This document shows positions 1 to 7,125 of a DNA stretch of 45,469 bases, piece after piece (the first letter of the stretch is position 1; every line of letters begins with the position of its first letter). The notes beneath the pieces were generated by a model, which saw nothing but the letters and a program-made list of their open reading frames with translations, was not told the origin of the DNA and made no database searches. Source of the DNA: a bacterium. GTDB taxonomy: Bacteria; Acidobacteriota; HRBIN11; JAKEFK01. Position numbers and translations under genes: made by a program. The DNA is taken from positions 1 to 45,469 of the forward strand of contig JAKEFK010000086.1 in the NCBI GenBank assembly GCA_022616075.1. The letters are read 5' to 3'.

Positions 1-506
1 CGAATATTTTTCTCCTGAAGCTGCTCAATCAAACGCGCAAGATTCCCTGCTCTCGCGATCCTTACATGTTCCAGCGCGCCGGCAGAAAGCTTGTAGGTGA
101 CGCCGGTGACCTGTGCGGAGCGCCTCTCCGGTATGAAGATTCCTTGCACGCCCGCGCCTTCAGCTGATCGAATCAACGCTGCAAAATTGGTTACATCCTG
201 AATTTCATCAAGAATGCAGAAAAGTGATTCCTCCGTTATGTTTTCCAGTAATTGATCGGGGCGGTAGTAGCGGTAAGGACTGATCTCAACGACAACATCC
301 TGATGGTGAGAATCGCCTGCAAGCTTCGTGAGAACGGCCGGATCAACAATATGAATTGAAATTTTCTTGCTCCGGGCGGTGGCGAGCAATCGCTTTAAGC
401 GAAGCGAGGCATGTTGCGTTGTCCAGATGTGGTTGATTCGCTCGGGCTGGTGCTGGACAATTTCCTCAACGCCATGAAAACCATACACGATCCCCTCACG
501 AGGCAT
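1..506 (-). CDS. rlmB: 23S rRNA 2'-O-ribose methyltransferase RlmB (SpoU family), C-terminus cut off
   Basis: The visible 168 codons read from an ATG at 506 to the window edge. The protein opens with VYGFHGVEEIV, the typical start of the RlmB substrate-binding domain, followed by a basic helix (SLRLKRLLATARSKK) and then the beginning of the SPOUT methyltransferase domain, with LDEIQDVTNFAALIRSAEG in place of the usual LDgvtDPhNlGAilRtA and the strand GVQGIFIPERRSA. Family knowledge: RlmB methylates the 2'-OH of a guanosine in the peptidyl-transferase region of 23S rRNA, and related SpoU enzymes modify tRNA. The knotted SAM-binding C-terminus lies outside the window. The start overlaps the ispF stop by 11 bases, so it is the last visible gene of a minus-strand operon. 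A paralogue such as TrmH is possible, but the N-terminal domain favours RlmB. Confidence 0.87.
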   Translation of the reverse strand, partial: MPREGIVYGFHGVEEIVQHQPERINHIWTTQHASLRLKRLLATARSKKISIHIVDPAVLTKLAGDSHHQDVVVEISPYRYYRPDQLLENITEESLFCILDEIQDVTNFAALIRSAEGAGVQGIFIPERRSAQVTGVTYKLSAGALEHVRIARAGNLARLIEQLQEKNI

Positions 507-981
507 CTGATTCCAGCAATACGATTGCCTGGGCGGCGATCCCTTCCCCTCTTCCGGTAAATCCCATATGGTCCGTTGTCTTTGCTTTCAGATTGATGAT
601 TTCTTCCGGCAGCTCTAATAATGTAGCAATGCTGGAGCGAATCTCGTTGCGGTACGGTCCGAACTTCGGTTCCTGGGCGATGAGTGTGAGATCCACGTTG
701 CTCACCTTCCAGCCGAGCTGGTAAACCTCCTGAAGCGCCTGTTGCACAAAAACGCCGCTGGACGCGTCTTTCCATTGCGGATCCGAATCCGGAAAATGCA
801 TACCGATGTCCCCGAGCCCAGCCGCTCCCAACAGAGCGTCGGTCAACGCATGAAGCAAGACATCGGCGTCCGAATGTCCGTGAAGACCGACCGAATGGGG
901 AATTTCGAAACCACCCAGCATGAGTTTGCGACCCACCATGAATTTGTGCGCATCAAAACCGATTCCCACACGGTAGCTCAT
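496..981 (-). CDS. ispF: 2-C-methyl-D-erythritol 2,4-cyclodiphosphate synthase
   Basis: This 161-aa cytoplasmic enzyme of the MEP isoprenoid pathway cyclises 4-diphosphocytidyl-methylerythritol 2-phosphate to MEcPP with release of CMP. Length matches the family (about 155-165). Visible signatures: GIGFDAHKF at the N-terminus, whose Asp and His bind the divalent metal; HGHSDADVLLHALTDALLG, with the third metal-binding His; DIGMHFPDSDPQWK; and near the C-terminus DHMGFTGRGEGIAAQA, the family's conserved GFTGRGEGI block. The ATG at 981 overlaps the ispD stop as ATGA, so ispD and ispF are translationally coupled. The pair often occurs together or fused in bacteria. Nothing looks damaged. Confidence 0.97.
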   Translation of the reverse strand: MSYRVGIGFDAHKFMVGRKLMLGGFEIPHSVGLHGHSDADVLLHALTDALLGAAGLGDIGMHFPDSDPQWKDASSGVFVQQALQEVYQLGWKVSNVDLTLIAQEPKFGPYRNEIRSSIATLLELPEEIINLKAKTTDHMGFTGRGEGIAAQAIVLLESDAS

Positions 982-1634
982 AGATATGTCTCCGCAACTC
1001 TTATGTCTGAAGGTTCTGTAATCTTTAGATTTCTGGATTCCCCTGCAACCACGTGAACTCTATATCCCGCCATCTCAACGAGCATCGCCTCATCTGTAAC
1101 GTTGCTATCCACTATTTTAGCGTAGGCTGAAGCCAGAAGTTCGACGCGAAACCCCTGCGGGGTTTGCGCTACAAACAGTTTTTCGCGCGACAACGTGCGC
1201 GCAACCTGCTCCCCTTCCACTTCTTTAACGGTTTCTGTTATCGGCAAAACGGGGAGCGCCGCCCCATGCTTTTGCGTTGCCTCCAATACTCGCAACAAAA
1301 GCTCGCGTGACAACAACGGGCGAGCCGCATCATGAATCAAAACAATTCCCTTTTCCTCTTTCAACGAGAAAAATGCATTGCGCACCGAATCATAGCGGGT
1401 ATCTCCCCCTGCTACGAATCGCGCTTTCTTGAAATTCTCATCCCGGCAAACTTTTTTGTATGCCTCTTCCGAGTCATCCGGCGCAAAAGTTACGATGACT
1501 TCTGCGATCTCCGGTGCTTCTTCCAGCACACGCAAAGACCAGGATAACAGCGGTTTTTCATTCAAAAGATGCAACGTTTTTTTCTCTCCAAAACGAGATC
1601 CTTTGCCTGCAGCTGTTACGATTGCGTAATTCAT
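978..1634 (-). CDS. ispD: 2-C-methyl-D-erythritol 4-phosphate cytidylyltransferase
   Basis: IspD transfers CMP from CTP to methylerythritol 4-phosphate in the MEP pathway. The protein is 218 aa from the ATG at 1634, which I prefer to an upstream start at 1661 because it gives the canonical MNYAIVTAAGKGSRFG opening and forms an ATGA overlap with the holB stop. Seen: nucleotide-binding loop AAGKGSRFG, the Lys-containing GEKKTLHLLNEKPLL region, HDAARPLLS, and near the C-terminus TDEAMLVEMAG and RNLKITEPSDIRVAE, all conserved in the family. It overlaps ispF by four bases. The two isoprenoid genes lie between holB and rlmB, so the operon mixes replication, isoprenoid and rRNA functions. Confidence 0.96.
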   Translation of the reverse strand: MNYAIVTAAGKGSRFGEKKTLHLLNEKPLLSWSLRVLEEAPEIAEVIVTFAPDDSEEAYKKVCRDENFKKARFVAGGDTRYDSVRNAFFSLKEEKGIVLIHDAARPLLSRELLLRVLEATQKHGAALPVLPITETVKEVEGEQVARTLSREKLFVAQTPQGFRVELLASAYAKIVDSNVTDEAMLVEMAGYRVHVVAGESRNLKITEPSDIRVAETYL

Positions 1635-2641
1635 GCGATCGTTGCCCGCCTTTCGTCGCATTTCATTTTCAGTGGCAACAACAAGGATTGAAGCGACAAA
1701 CTGATGTTGGCGTTAATCTTTAAGATCGCTTCGCGAACCTGTAAAAGCTCATCATAAAACTCATCGAGCAAACGGAGATCCAGGTTTTCCATCAGAGGTG
1801 CGAGTCTCTTTCTCGCATCTTCATGCACCAACCTTGCGTCTGATGAGGATTTCAAAAGAATCAGATCGCGCGCCAGCTCCTCCAGTATCAAAAGGCGCTC
1901 CACCATTTCGGTGCGATCCACTGTGATGGCCCGAACGGCATCGATGAGAGTGTAGTAGGTTTTTGGCAGGATTGCGGTTTCCAGTGCAACCAGAACCTTG
2001 TCTCTCATTTCCTGGTATTGTTCGGGATTGACACTCAGTGCTTTTCCGGGAGATCCATGTGTGCTCAAAGAGAGGTAGGCTGCGTCCTGCTCGCCGATAT
2101 TATTTTTCTTGATGAGCCATTGTTTGATCTCTTCCGGCTGCAGGGGTTGAAATTCGAAGATCTGGCACCTGGAACGAATCGTGGAAAGCAATCCCTCCGA
2201 GCGCTCGCAGATGAGAAAGAAGATTGTCTGCCCGGGTGGTTCTTCGAGCACTTTCAGGAAAGCATTTGCGGCTTCGTCGCGCATGTAATCCACGTCTTCG
2301 AGTAGAAATGTTTTCCAGCTGGACTCCACCGGCTTTAAAGAAGCTTGATGAATGATCTGGCGGATCAGATCGATTTTGAAATAGAGCCCTTCCGCTATGA
2401 ACTGGTGAAAGTCGGGATGATTTCCGCTGTCAAACTTGTGGCAAGAAACACAGCTGCTGCATGGACCCTCCGCATCGGGGTTTTTGCACAGCAGAGTCTT
2501 GCATAGAACCGCCGCAAGCGTGCTTTTGCCTACACCAGCCGGGCCTGAAAAAAGGTAGGCATGGCCCAGTTGTTTCCGTTTAAGAGCGCGCTGAAAGTAC
2601 TCAACGATCCGTTTGTTTCCCGCAATATCTGTCAGTTTCAT
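1631..2641 (-). CDS. holB: DNA polymerase III delta-prime subunit
   Basis: Delta-prime is a clamp-loader subunit that works with tau/gamma and delta to open the beta clamp at primed DNA. From the ATG at 2641 the protein is 336 aa. Seen: an intact Walker A loop GPAGVGKST near residues 35-43, a four-cysteine zinc module (C...CSSCVSC), a Walker-B-like LLEDVDYM, then NAFLKVLEEPP and the SRC arginine-finger motif in RSRCQIFEF. A longer reading frame begins at a TTG at 2665, but that extension lies inside a palindromic repeat, so the downstream ATG opening MKLTDIAGN is preferred. No strong Shine-Dalgarno precedes it. The gene follows tmk by 41 bases and is coupled to ispD by ATGA. The tmk-holB order is common in bacteria. 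Confidence 0.93.
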   Translation of the reverse strand: MKLTDIAGNKRIVEYFQRALKRKQLGHAYLFSGPAGVGKSTLAAVLCKTLLCKNPDAEGPCSSCVSCHKFDSGNHPDFHQFIAEGLYFKIDLIRQIIHQASLKPVESSWKTFLLEDVDYMRDEAANAFLKVLEEPPGQTIFFLICERSEGLLSTIRSRCQIFEFQPLQPEEIKQWLIKKNNIGEQDAAYLSLSTHGSPGKALSVNPEQYQEMRDKVLVALETAILPKTYYTLIDAVRAITVDRTEMVERLLILEELARDLILLKSSSDARLVHEDARKRLAPLMENLDLRLLDEFYDELLQVREAILKINANISLSLQSLLLPLKMKCDERRATIA

Positions 2642-2651
2642 ATTTTTTTCT

Positions 2652-2717
2652 ACAGAAGGCCGCAAAGAGCGCGAAGAAAATATTATTTTAATCTTTGCGT
2701 GCTTTGCGAGCTTCTGT
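2652..2717. repeat. Imperfect palindrome of the CGCAAAG family (copy 1)
   Basis: The outer arms ACAGAAG and CTTCTGT enclose a run of CGCAAAG-like units on one side and their complement on the other, separated by an AT-rich centre. The element fills the tmk-holB junction and also encodes the last residues of Tmk (positions 2686-2717). Near-identical architecture recurs at 36043-36103, and a diverged copy lies at 24358-24437. Confidence 0.75.
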
Positions 2718-3351
2718 TAAAGAATTCAGCTATTACTTCAACTACGTTTTTATGCACGTCATCGATTGACCTGTTTGCATCAACGACGTGGATTCTACCT
2801 GGATTCTCTCGCGCAAGAGTTAAAAAACCATCGCGCACGCGAGTGTGAAATTCCAGAGTCTCTTTTTCAAAACGTGATTCATCGATCTGTTGAGCCTCGA
2901 GTTTTTGCAAAGAACGTTCGATGCCTGACTTTGGTTCCAGATCCAATAATAAAGTTAAATGCGGCTCCAAAACCGATCCGGAATTCTTCCAGATTGCATC
3001 CAGAAAGTTCAAAGAGATTTTTCGAGCGTAACCCTGGTACGCAATCGTGCTGTCATGATAGCGATCGCACAACACAACCTGACCAGCTTCCAGAGCGGGC
3101 CGGATCACTTCATTGATGTGCTGGAAGCGATCGGCCATGTATAGGAGCGCTTCCGACAAAGGCGCGAGACCGGAGCTAGTTTCCGAAAGCAGCAGTTTGC
3201 GGATATGGATTCCGAGCTCGGTGCCTCCCGGCTCGCGCGTGCGACAGACTTTGTGACCTTGTTGCTCCAACCATTGCGCGGCAAGCTTCAGCTGGGATGT
3301 TTTTCCACAGCCTTCAATGCCTTCAAAAGTGATGAAAAAACCGGGTTTCAT
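2683..3351 (-). CDS. tmk: Thymidylate kinase
   Basis: Tmk phosphorylates dTMP to dTDP with ATP. The protein is 222 aa, slightly longer than usual (about 205-215). Seen: P-loop FEGIEGCGKTSQ near the N-terminus, TREPGGTELG for substrate binding, the DRYHDSTIAYQGYAR block containing the conserved DR(Y/F), and LLDLEPKSGIERS. The last eleven or so residues (NRSSQSTQRLK) are encoded by the right half of a palindromic repeat and are not expected to be part of the fold, so the original stop was probably replaced when the repeat arrived. The gene heads the minus-strand operon and starts only 14 bases from the divergent yggS gene. Confidence 0.95.
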   Translation of the reverse strand: MKPGFFITFEGIEGCGKTSQLKLAAQWLEQQGHKVCRTREPGGTELGIHIRKLLLSETSSGLAPLSEALLYMADRFQHINEVIRPALEAGQVVLCDRYHDSTIAYQGYARKISLNFLDAIWKNSGSVLEPHLTLLLDLEPKSGIERSLQKLEAQQIDESRFEKETLEFHTRVRDGFLTLARENPGRIHVVDANRSIDDVHKNVVEVIAEFFNRSSQSTQRLK

Positions 3352-3352
3352 A

Positions 3353-3363
3353 AGGAGGTTCCT
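3353..3363. promoter_or_regulatory. Overlapping Shine-Dalgarno sites for the divergent tmk/yggS pair
   Basis: Plus strand: AAGGAGG at 3352-3358 lies seven bases before the TTG at 3366 and is the best site in the junction, which supports TTG as the yggS start. Minus strand: AGGA, the complement of bases 3360-3363, lies about eight bases before the tmk ATG. The two start codons are only 14 bases apart, so each gene's promoter must lie inside the other gene. Confidence 0.6.
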
Positions 3364-3365
3364 GA

Positions 3366-4028
3366 TTGTATAGTAACTCCATGATTCAGTCCAACCTCAG
3401 CAAAATTCAAGCGGAAGTTGCCGCAGTAGCGGCCGGTCGTGAGGTGAAAATCATCGGCGCATCGAAAACGGTTTCATCAGAAAGAGTGCTGGAAGCCTAT
3501 GACGTGGGGATGCGCATTTTCGGTGAAAACAGGATTCAAGAAGCGATTCAGAAAATCAAAGATCTACCCGATGATATTGAATGGCATTTCATCGGGCACT
3601 TGCAGAGCAACAAAGTGCGGGATGCCGTACGCCATTTTACCTGGATCCAATCCGTCGATTCCTTGCGCCTGCTTCGTTTGATCGATCAGGAAGCTTCGAA
3701 ACAAAAGAAGCAAATATCCATATTGTTCGAAATCAATCTGGGTGGTGAGGAAACAAAGCATGGTCTTGATCCCGAAAAACTGAAAGAAGTGCTGGATGCG
3801 AGTGGAAACCTGGAGAATGTCAGCATTCGCGGGCTGATGGCAATCCCGCCTTTATTTGAAGATCCCGAGCAAGTGCGGCCCTACTTCCGCCGTCTAAAGG
3901 AGCTTGCTTCCGTCCATCCGGGGCTTTCAGAATTGTCGATGGGCATGTCACACGATTATATTGTTGCTATAGAGGAAGGAGCGACAATGGTCAGGATCGG
4001 CACCGCTCTCTTCGGAAGAAGAGAATAG
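3366..4028 (+). CDS. yggS: YggS/PROSC-type PLP homeostasis protein
   Basis: This 220-aa protein has the alanine-racemase-like TIM barrel fold that binds pyridoxal phosphate without a known catalytic activity; family members buffer PLP and affect amino-acid metabolism. Seen: GASKTVSSERV with the PLP-binding lysine, FGENRIQEA, WHFIGHLQSNKVR, and the C-terminal LSMGMSHDY...EEGATMVRIGTALFG block, all canonical. The start is a TTG at 3366 because a strong AAGGAGG lies seven bases upstream; an ATG at 3381 would leave 22 bases to that site. It begins the plus-strand run yggS-yggT-divIVA-yggU, an arrangement resembling the sepF/yggT/divIVA clusters of Gram-positives. Confidence 0.92.
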   Translation: MYSNSMIQSNLSKIQAEVAAVAAGREVKIIGASKTVSSERVLEAYDVGMRIFGENRIQEAIQKIKDLPDDIEWHFIGHLQSNKVRDAVRHFTWIQSVDSLRLLRLIDQEASKQKKQISILFEINLGGEETKHGLDPEKLKEVLDASGNLENVSIRGLMAIPPLFEDPEQVRPYFRRLKELASVHPGLSELSMGMSHDYIVAIEEGATMVRIGTALFGRRE

Positions 4029-4034
4029 GGCGGA

Positions 4035-4043
4035 TGCTATAAT
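4035..4043 (+). promoter_or_regulatory. Extended -10 box just upstream of yggT (leaderless candidate)
   Basis: TGCTATAAT is a perfect extended -10 element (TG-N-TATAAT). It ends six bases before the yggT ATG, so a transcript started at the normal distance would begin at or within one base of the start codon. No Shine-Dalgarno lies at a useful distance and no convincing -35 is visible. Confidence 0.5.
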
Positions 4044-4049
4044 ACGACT

Positions 4050-4361
4050 ATGCTAATATTACTGAATGTCCTGCGGGCAGTCGCATACATATTGGACTCG
4101 ATCATTACCATTTTTCTGGTGGTCCTTTTTGCGAGAGTCATACTGTCCTGGATTCGTTTGCCGTACAACCCGATCGTTCACGCGATCTATAAGATTACCG
4201 AACCGGTGTTGAGTCCCATACGCCGTAAGCTGCCAATGACCTGGGGCATTGACTTTAGTCCGATGATCCTGTTTTTGCTGTTGTTCGCCATCAGGATTGT
4301 TGTTGTGGGTAGCATTTTTGATTACGTCGAGTTATACAGAGGGAGGTATTTGCGGCCATGA
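4050..4361 (+). CDS. yggT: YggT family membrane protein
   Basis: This 103-aa protein has two hydrophobic segments (about residues 4-30 and 68-90) flanking a loop with the family hallmarks LSWIRLPYNPIVHAIYKITEPVLSPIR. YggT proteins are small inner-membrane proteins linked to osmotic tolerance, cytochrome assembly in chloroplasts (CCB3) and, in Gram-positives, cell-division clusters. The C-terminus overlaps the divIVA-like gene by ATGA. It has no Shine-Dalgarno but a perfect extended -10 ends six bases before the ATG, suggesting that besides read-through from yggS there may be a leaderless internal transcript. Biochemical role unknown. Confidence 0.9.
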   Translation: MLILLNVLRAVAYILDSIITIFLVVLFARVILSWIRLPYNPIVHAIYKITEPVLSPIRRKLPMTWGIDFSPMILFLLLFAIRIVVVGSIFDYVELYRGRYLRP

Positions 4362-4870
4362 AAATTTCATCGATCGACATTCAACGTCAAAAGTTTCAGG
4401 TCAAGCTAAAGGGCTACGATCAGGAAGAAGTCCGAAATTTTTTGATCACGGTCGCAGAACAAATCGAAGAGCTCAGCCGTGAAAACGATATTTTCAAGCA
4501 GGAGATTGACAGACTCCGGGAAATCTTAAAGGACTACGAAGAGCGGGATCATATCCTCAAGAACACTCTCGTTACCGCTCAAAAGAACAGCGAAGCGATG
4601 CTGGCCAACACCAAAAAAGAAGGAGACCTGATCGTTAAAGAAGCCGAGTTTAAAGCCATGAAATTGATGGAACACGCCCAGGGCCAGGTCCTGAAAATTC
4701 AAAAGGACATGATGGACTTGAAGCTGCAGCGCAAAGCGCTTCAAGACAAGATCCAGACGTCCATTCAGATCATGCAAAAAATACTGGAATACCAGAAAGA
4801 AGAAGAAAAATCGGCTGAAAAAATCATGTACTATGGTAAAGCCCAGGAAGGCGGCCCCAAACAATCTTGA
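4358..4870 (+). CDS. DivIVA-domain coiled-coil protein
   Basis: This 170-aa protein starts with the DivIVA N-terminal lipid-binding module (MKISSIDIQRQKFQVKLKGY, then DQEEVRNFL), followed by a nearly continuous coiled coil from about residue 30 to 155, rich in Lys and Glu. DivIVA-type proteins bind negatively curved membrane at poles or septa and recruit partners for division or polar growth. The crossing Phe/Arg loop of the family is represented by RQKF near residue 10. It is coupled to yggT by ATGA and overlaps yggU by 38 bases. Partner proteins cannot be read from the sequence; a role in septum or envelope organisation is inferred from family and context. Confidence 0.88.
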   Translation: MKISSIDIQRQKFQVKLKGYDQEEVRNFLITVAEQIEELSRENDIFKQEIDRLREILKDYEERDHILKNTLVTAQKNSEAMLANTKKEGDLIVKEAEFKAMKLMEHAQGQVLKIQKDMMDLKLQRKALQDKIQTSIQIMQKILEYQKEEEKSAEKIMYYGKAQEGGPKQS

Positions 4871-5141
4871 GTTACCCTCTACAGTGATTGTGGTTCGGGC
4901 CGTACCACGTTCTTCTAAAATCTCCATCATTCAGGAAAGCTCAAATCAATTCAAAATCAGGCTGACATCTGCCCCTGTAGAGGGAGCAGCAAATGCTCAA
5001 TTGATCAAGTTGTTGTCCGAAAAGCTTTCCTTGCCGGCGCGGAGTGTTCACCTGATCTCCGGCGAAACAGGACGTTTGAAACGTTTGAAAATTGAAGGTC
5101 TTTCCCTGGATAAGATCGTTCAGCTTCTAACAGAAAAATGA
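4833..5141 (+). CDS. yggU: DUF167 (YggU) family protein
   Basis: This small 102-aa protein has the DUF167 signature: AVPRSSKISI followed by FKIRLTSAPVEGAANAQLIKLLSE and SVHLISGETGRLKRLKIEG, matching the usual KVRltApPveGkANkali and G.tsr.K.v.i motifs. The function of the family is unknown although structures exist. The annotated ATG lies within the divIVA-like gene (38-base overlap); a GTG at 4884 would give a shorter 85-aa form but loses the first strand. The stop overlaps the hutI start as ATGA. Confidence 0.87.
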   Translation: MVKPRKAAPNNLELPSTVIVVRAVPRSSKISIIQESSNQFKIRLTSAPVEGAANAQLIKLLSEKLSLPARSVHLISGETGRLKRLKIEGLSLDKIVQLLTEK

Positions 5142-6355
5142 TTCTGATTCACGACGCGGCACAGCTGGTTACACCGCTTTCCGGCGGAGGTCTCTCCGTA
5201 ATCGAGAATGGTGCAATCGTCAGCGATCAAGATAAGATTCTATTTGTTGGCTCCACGAGCGAAGCATTGTCTTCGTATCCTGGCGTTGAAAAAATCGACG
5301 CCACGGGCAAAGTCCTGATGCCTGGATTCGTTGATCCCCATACACACCTGATATTCGGAGGAGACCGTTGCCCTGAATTTCTCATGCGACTTCGCGGCGC
5401 GACGTATCAGGAAATTGCAGCGGCAGGAGGCGGAATTCAACATACCGTTCGCGCAACGCGTGATGCTTCTGAGCAGACTCTTGCCGAACATAGCCTTCGT
5501 CATCTTGAAACAATGTTGCAGTACGGAACGACAACCGTAGAGGTGAAATCCGGATACGGACTGAGCTGGGAATGCGAAGAAAAATTACTCTCCGTGGCTC
5601 ACAAGATTTCCTCGCAGGCCACACAGGACATGGTGACAACTTTCCTGGGCGCTCATGATTTTCCGCGGGACAAGACGAGAGAAGAATACATTCAAGAAAT
5701 TCTCACTCAGATGCTGCCTGCCGTAGCTGAAAAACGGCTCGCGACTTTTTGCGATGTTTTTTGCGATCAGGGTTACTATTCGGTTGAGGAAGCTCGAAAA
5801 ATCTGTCTGAAGGCAAGATCTCTCGGGCTGAAGATCAAACTGCATGTGGATGAGTTGGCAGATGTGAACGGGGCGGCCCTGGCTGCGGAGATGAATGCGA
5901 TCTCGGCGGATCATCTCATCCTGGCGAATGAGAACGGAATCGCGAGAATGGCAGAAGCAGGAGTTATCGGTGTATTGCTTCCCGGGACATCCTTCGCATT
6001 AAAAGTCAAACAGCACGCACCGGCGCGGCGCATGATCGAAGCGGGCGTGCGGATCGCTCTGGCTACGGATTTCAATCCGGGCACTTGCTTTTCTCATTCT
6101 ATGCAATATGTTTTGCAGCTTGCTTCTTTGTTGTACGGACTGACTCCGGAAGAAGCGCTGACAGCAGCGACGCTGCATGCGGCCGCGGCAATTGATTGGG
6201 ATCGCAAGGTCGGGTCACTGGAACCGGGCAAACAAATGGATTGCTTGATCTTTGATATTCCCGATTACGGTTATCTCTTCTATAATCTAGGAGTCAACCG
6301 GCTGGAAACGGTCATCAAAAAGGGGGAAATCTCTTGGAACAGAAACCGAAATTAG
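5138..6355 (+). CDS. hutI: Imidazolonepropionase
   Basis: HutI hydrolyses 4-imidazolone-5-propionate to N-formimino-L-glutamate, the third step of histidine breakdown. At 405 aa it has normal family length. Seen: amidohydrolase metal site HTH in MPGFVDPHTHLIFGGDR, substrate residues in VEVKSGYGLSWECEEKLL, TFLGAHDFP, the HVDELAD metal motif, LLPGTSFALK and the catalytic Asp in LATDFNPGTCFSHSM. It is coupled to yggU by ATGA and overlaps the cyclodeaminase gene by 22 bases. HutH, HutU and a formimidoyltransferase are not in the window, so the rest of the pathway must be elsewhere. Confidence 0.97.
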   Translation: MILIHDAAQLVTPLSGGGLSVIENGAIVSDQDKILFVGSTSEALSSYPGVEKIDATGKVLMPGFVDPHTHLIFGGDRCPEFLMRLRGATYQEIAAAGGGIQHTVRATRDASEQTLAEHSLRHLETMLQYGTTTVEVKSGYGLSWECEEKLLSVAHKISSQATQDMVTTFLGAHDFPRDKTREEYIQEILTQMLPAVAEKRLATFCDVFCDQGYYSVEEARKICLKARSLGLKIKLHVDELADVNGAALAAEMNAISADHLILANENGIARMAEAGVIGVLLPGTSFALKVKQHAPARRMIEAGVRIALATDFNPGTCFSHSMQYVLQLASLLYGLTPEEALTAATLHAAAAIDWDRKVGSLEPGKQMDCLIFDIPDYGYLFYNLGVNRLETVIKKGEISWNRNRN

Positions 6356-6981
6356 ATCCAAATCAACTTGCATCCTGGACAATCTCAGATTTCCTCAAGA
6401 AGCTTGCGTCGGAAGATCCGGTTCCGGGAGGGGGTTCTGTCTCAGCGCTTGCAGGCGCGCTTGGCGCGGCATTGATCGCGATGTACGGAAAACTAGGGAC
6501 GCTCCGCAAGGGAGTGAGCGGAGACGATCAGGAAGTCTTGCAAAAAATCAGTATCGAAGCCTCTTCCTACCAGAATAAGCTGACACGCCTGATTACAGAG
6601 GACAGCCTTGCCTATACAGAAGTGATGCAGGCGTATAAACTTTCCAAAACGACGGAAGAAGAATCGAAGATTCGTCAGCAGTCGATCCAGCGCGCTTTTC
6701 ATGTTGCGGTTGAAATACCGCTGGAAACCATGAATGCTTGCATAGAATGTTTGCACTTGATTGCAGAAGTGGCTTTGATCGGCAATCCGAGCGCCTTTTC
6801 CGACCTCAAAGTCGCTCAATTTATGTGTCACGCGGGTGCAAAAGGCGCAATGGAGAATATTCTCATCAATTTGCCTTCGCTCAAGGATCAGGAATTCGTT
6901 CATATGGTCGAGGCAAAGCTGACGAAGCTGAAACAGGCACTGGAAAACTTTTCGAAACAAAAGATTGAAAAACCAGCTTAA
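6334..6981 (+). CDS. fchA: Formimidoyl-THF cyclodeaminase / methenyl-THF cyclohydrolase family
   Basis: This 215-aa all-helical protein belongs to the FTCD_C/FchA family. The N-terminal ISDFLKKLASEDPVPGGGS and SALAGALGAALIAMYGKL form the folate-binding glycine-rich segment typical of the family. These enzymes convert 5-formimino-THF to 5,10-methenyl-THF and ammonia, or hydrolyse methenyl-THF. Its place directly after hutI (22-base overlap) points to the first activity, channelling the formimino group of histidine into one-carbon metabolism. The start is a TTG at 6334 preceded by AAGGGGGA at 6320-6327, a good Shine-Dalgarno. The formiminotransferase half found in fused FTCD enzymes is absent here. 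Confidence 0.88.
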   Translation: MEQKPKLDPNQLASWTISDFLKKLASEDPVPGGGSVSALAGALGAALIAMYGKLGTLRKGVSGDDQEVLQKISIEASSYQNKLTRLITEDSLAYTEVMQAYKLSKTTEEESKIRQQSIQRAFHVAVEIPLETMNACIECLHLIAEVALIGNPSAFSDLKVAQFMCHAGAKGAMENILINLPSLKDQEFVHMVEAKLTKLKQALENFSKQKIEKPA

Positions 6982-6983
6982 TC

Positions 6984-7045
6984 ACAAAGTAGCGCGGACG
7001 TCTCGTCTGCGGGCATCCGCAGGCCAAAGGCCCGCGCTACTTTGT
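6984..7045. repeat. REP/BIME-like inverted pair after the cyclodeaminase gene
   Basis: Perfect outer arms ACAAAGTAGCGCGG and CCGCGCTACTTTGT enclose two short hairpins. The left unit has a GTAG foot and loop GTCTC (GCGGAC-GTCTC-GTCTGC); the right unit is in inverted orientation with a different loop (CTTTG). It lies between the cyclodeaminase stop and the hrcA promoter and might end or protect the upstream transcript, but no U-run follows. Confidence 0.85.
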
Positions 7046-7072
7046 TTAAAGTCGGGTATTACGAACGGGCTT

Positions 7073-7101
7073 TTGACAAGGCAAATGACGAATGTTACAT
7101 T
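7073..7101 (+). promoter_or_regulatory. Sigma-70-type promoter of the hrcA-grpE-dnaK operon
   Basis: A perfect -35 TTGACA (7073-7078) and a -10 TACATT (7096-7101) are spaced by 17 bases. The predicted start is about 18 bases before the hrcA ATG. No CIRCE operator (TTAGCACTC-N9-GAGTGCTAA) is visible between the palindrome and hrcA, although HrcA normally represses through CIRCE. Confidence 0.75.
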
Positions 7102-7125
7102 TCATTCCAACCTTTTTGAATCATC

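Noticed and set aside
4526-4930. A 134-codon minus-strand frame over the divIVA-like gene
   Set aside because: It is a Phe-rich shadow of the Lys/Glu coiled coil on the other strand.
7046-7125. CIRCE operator upstream of hrcA
   Set aside because: No TTAGCACTC or GAGTGCTAA half-site is visible.
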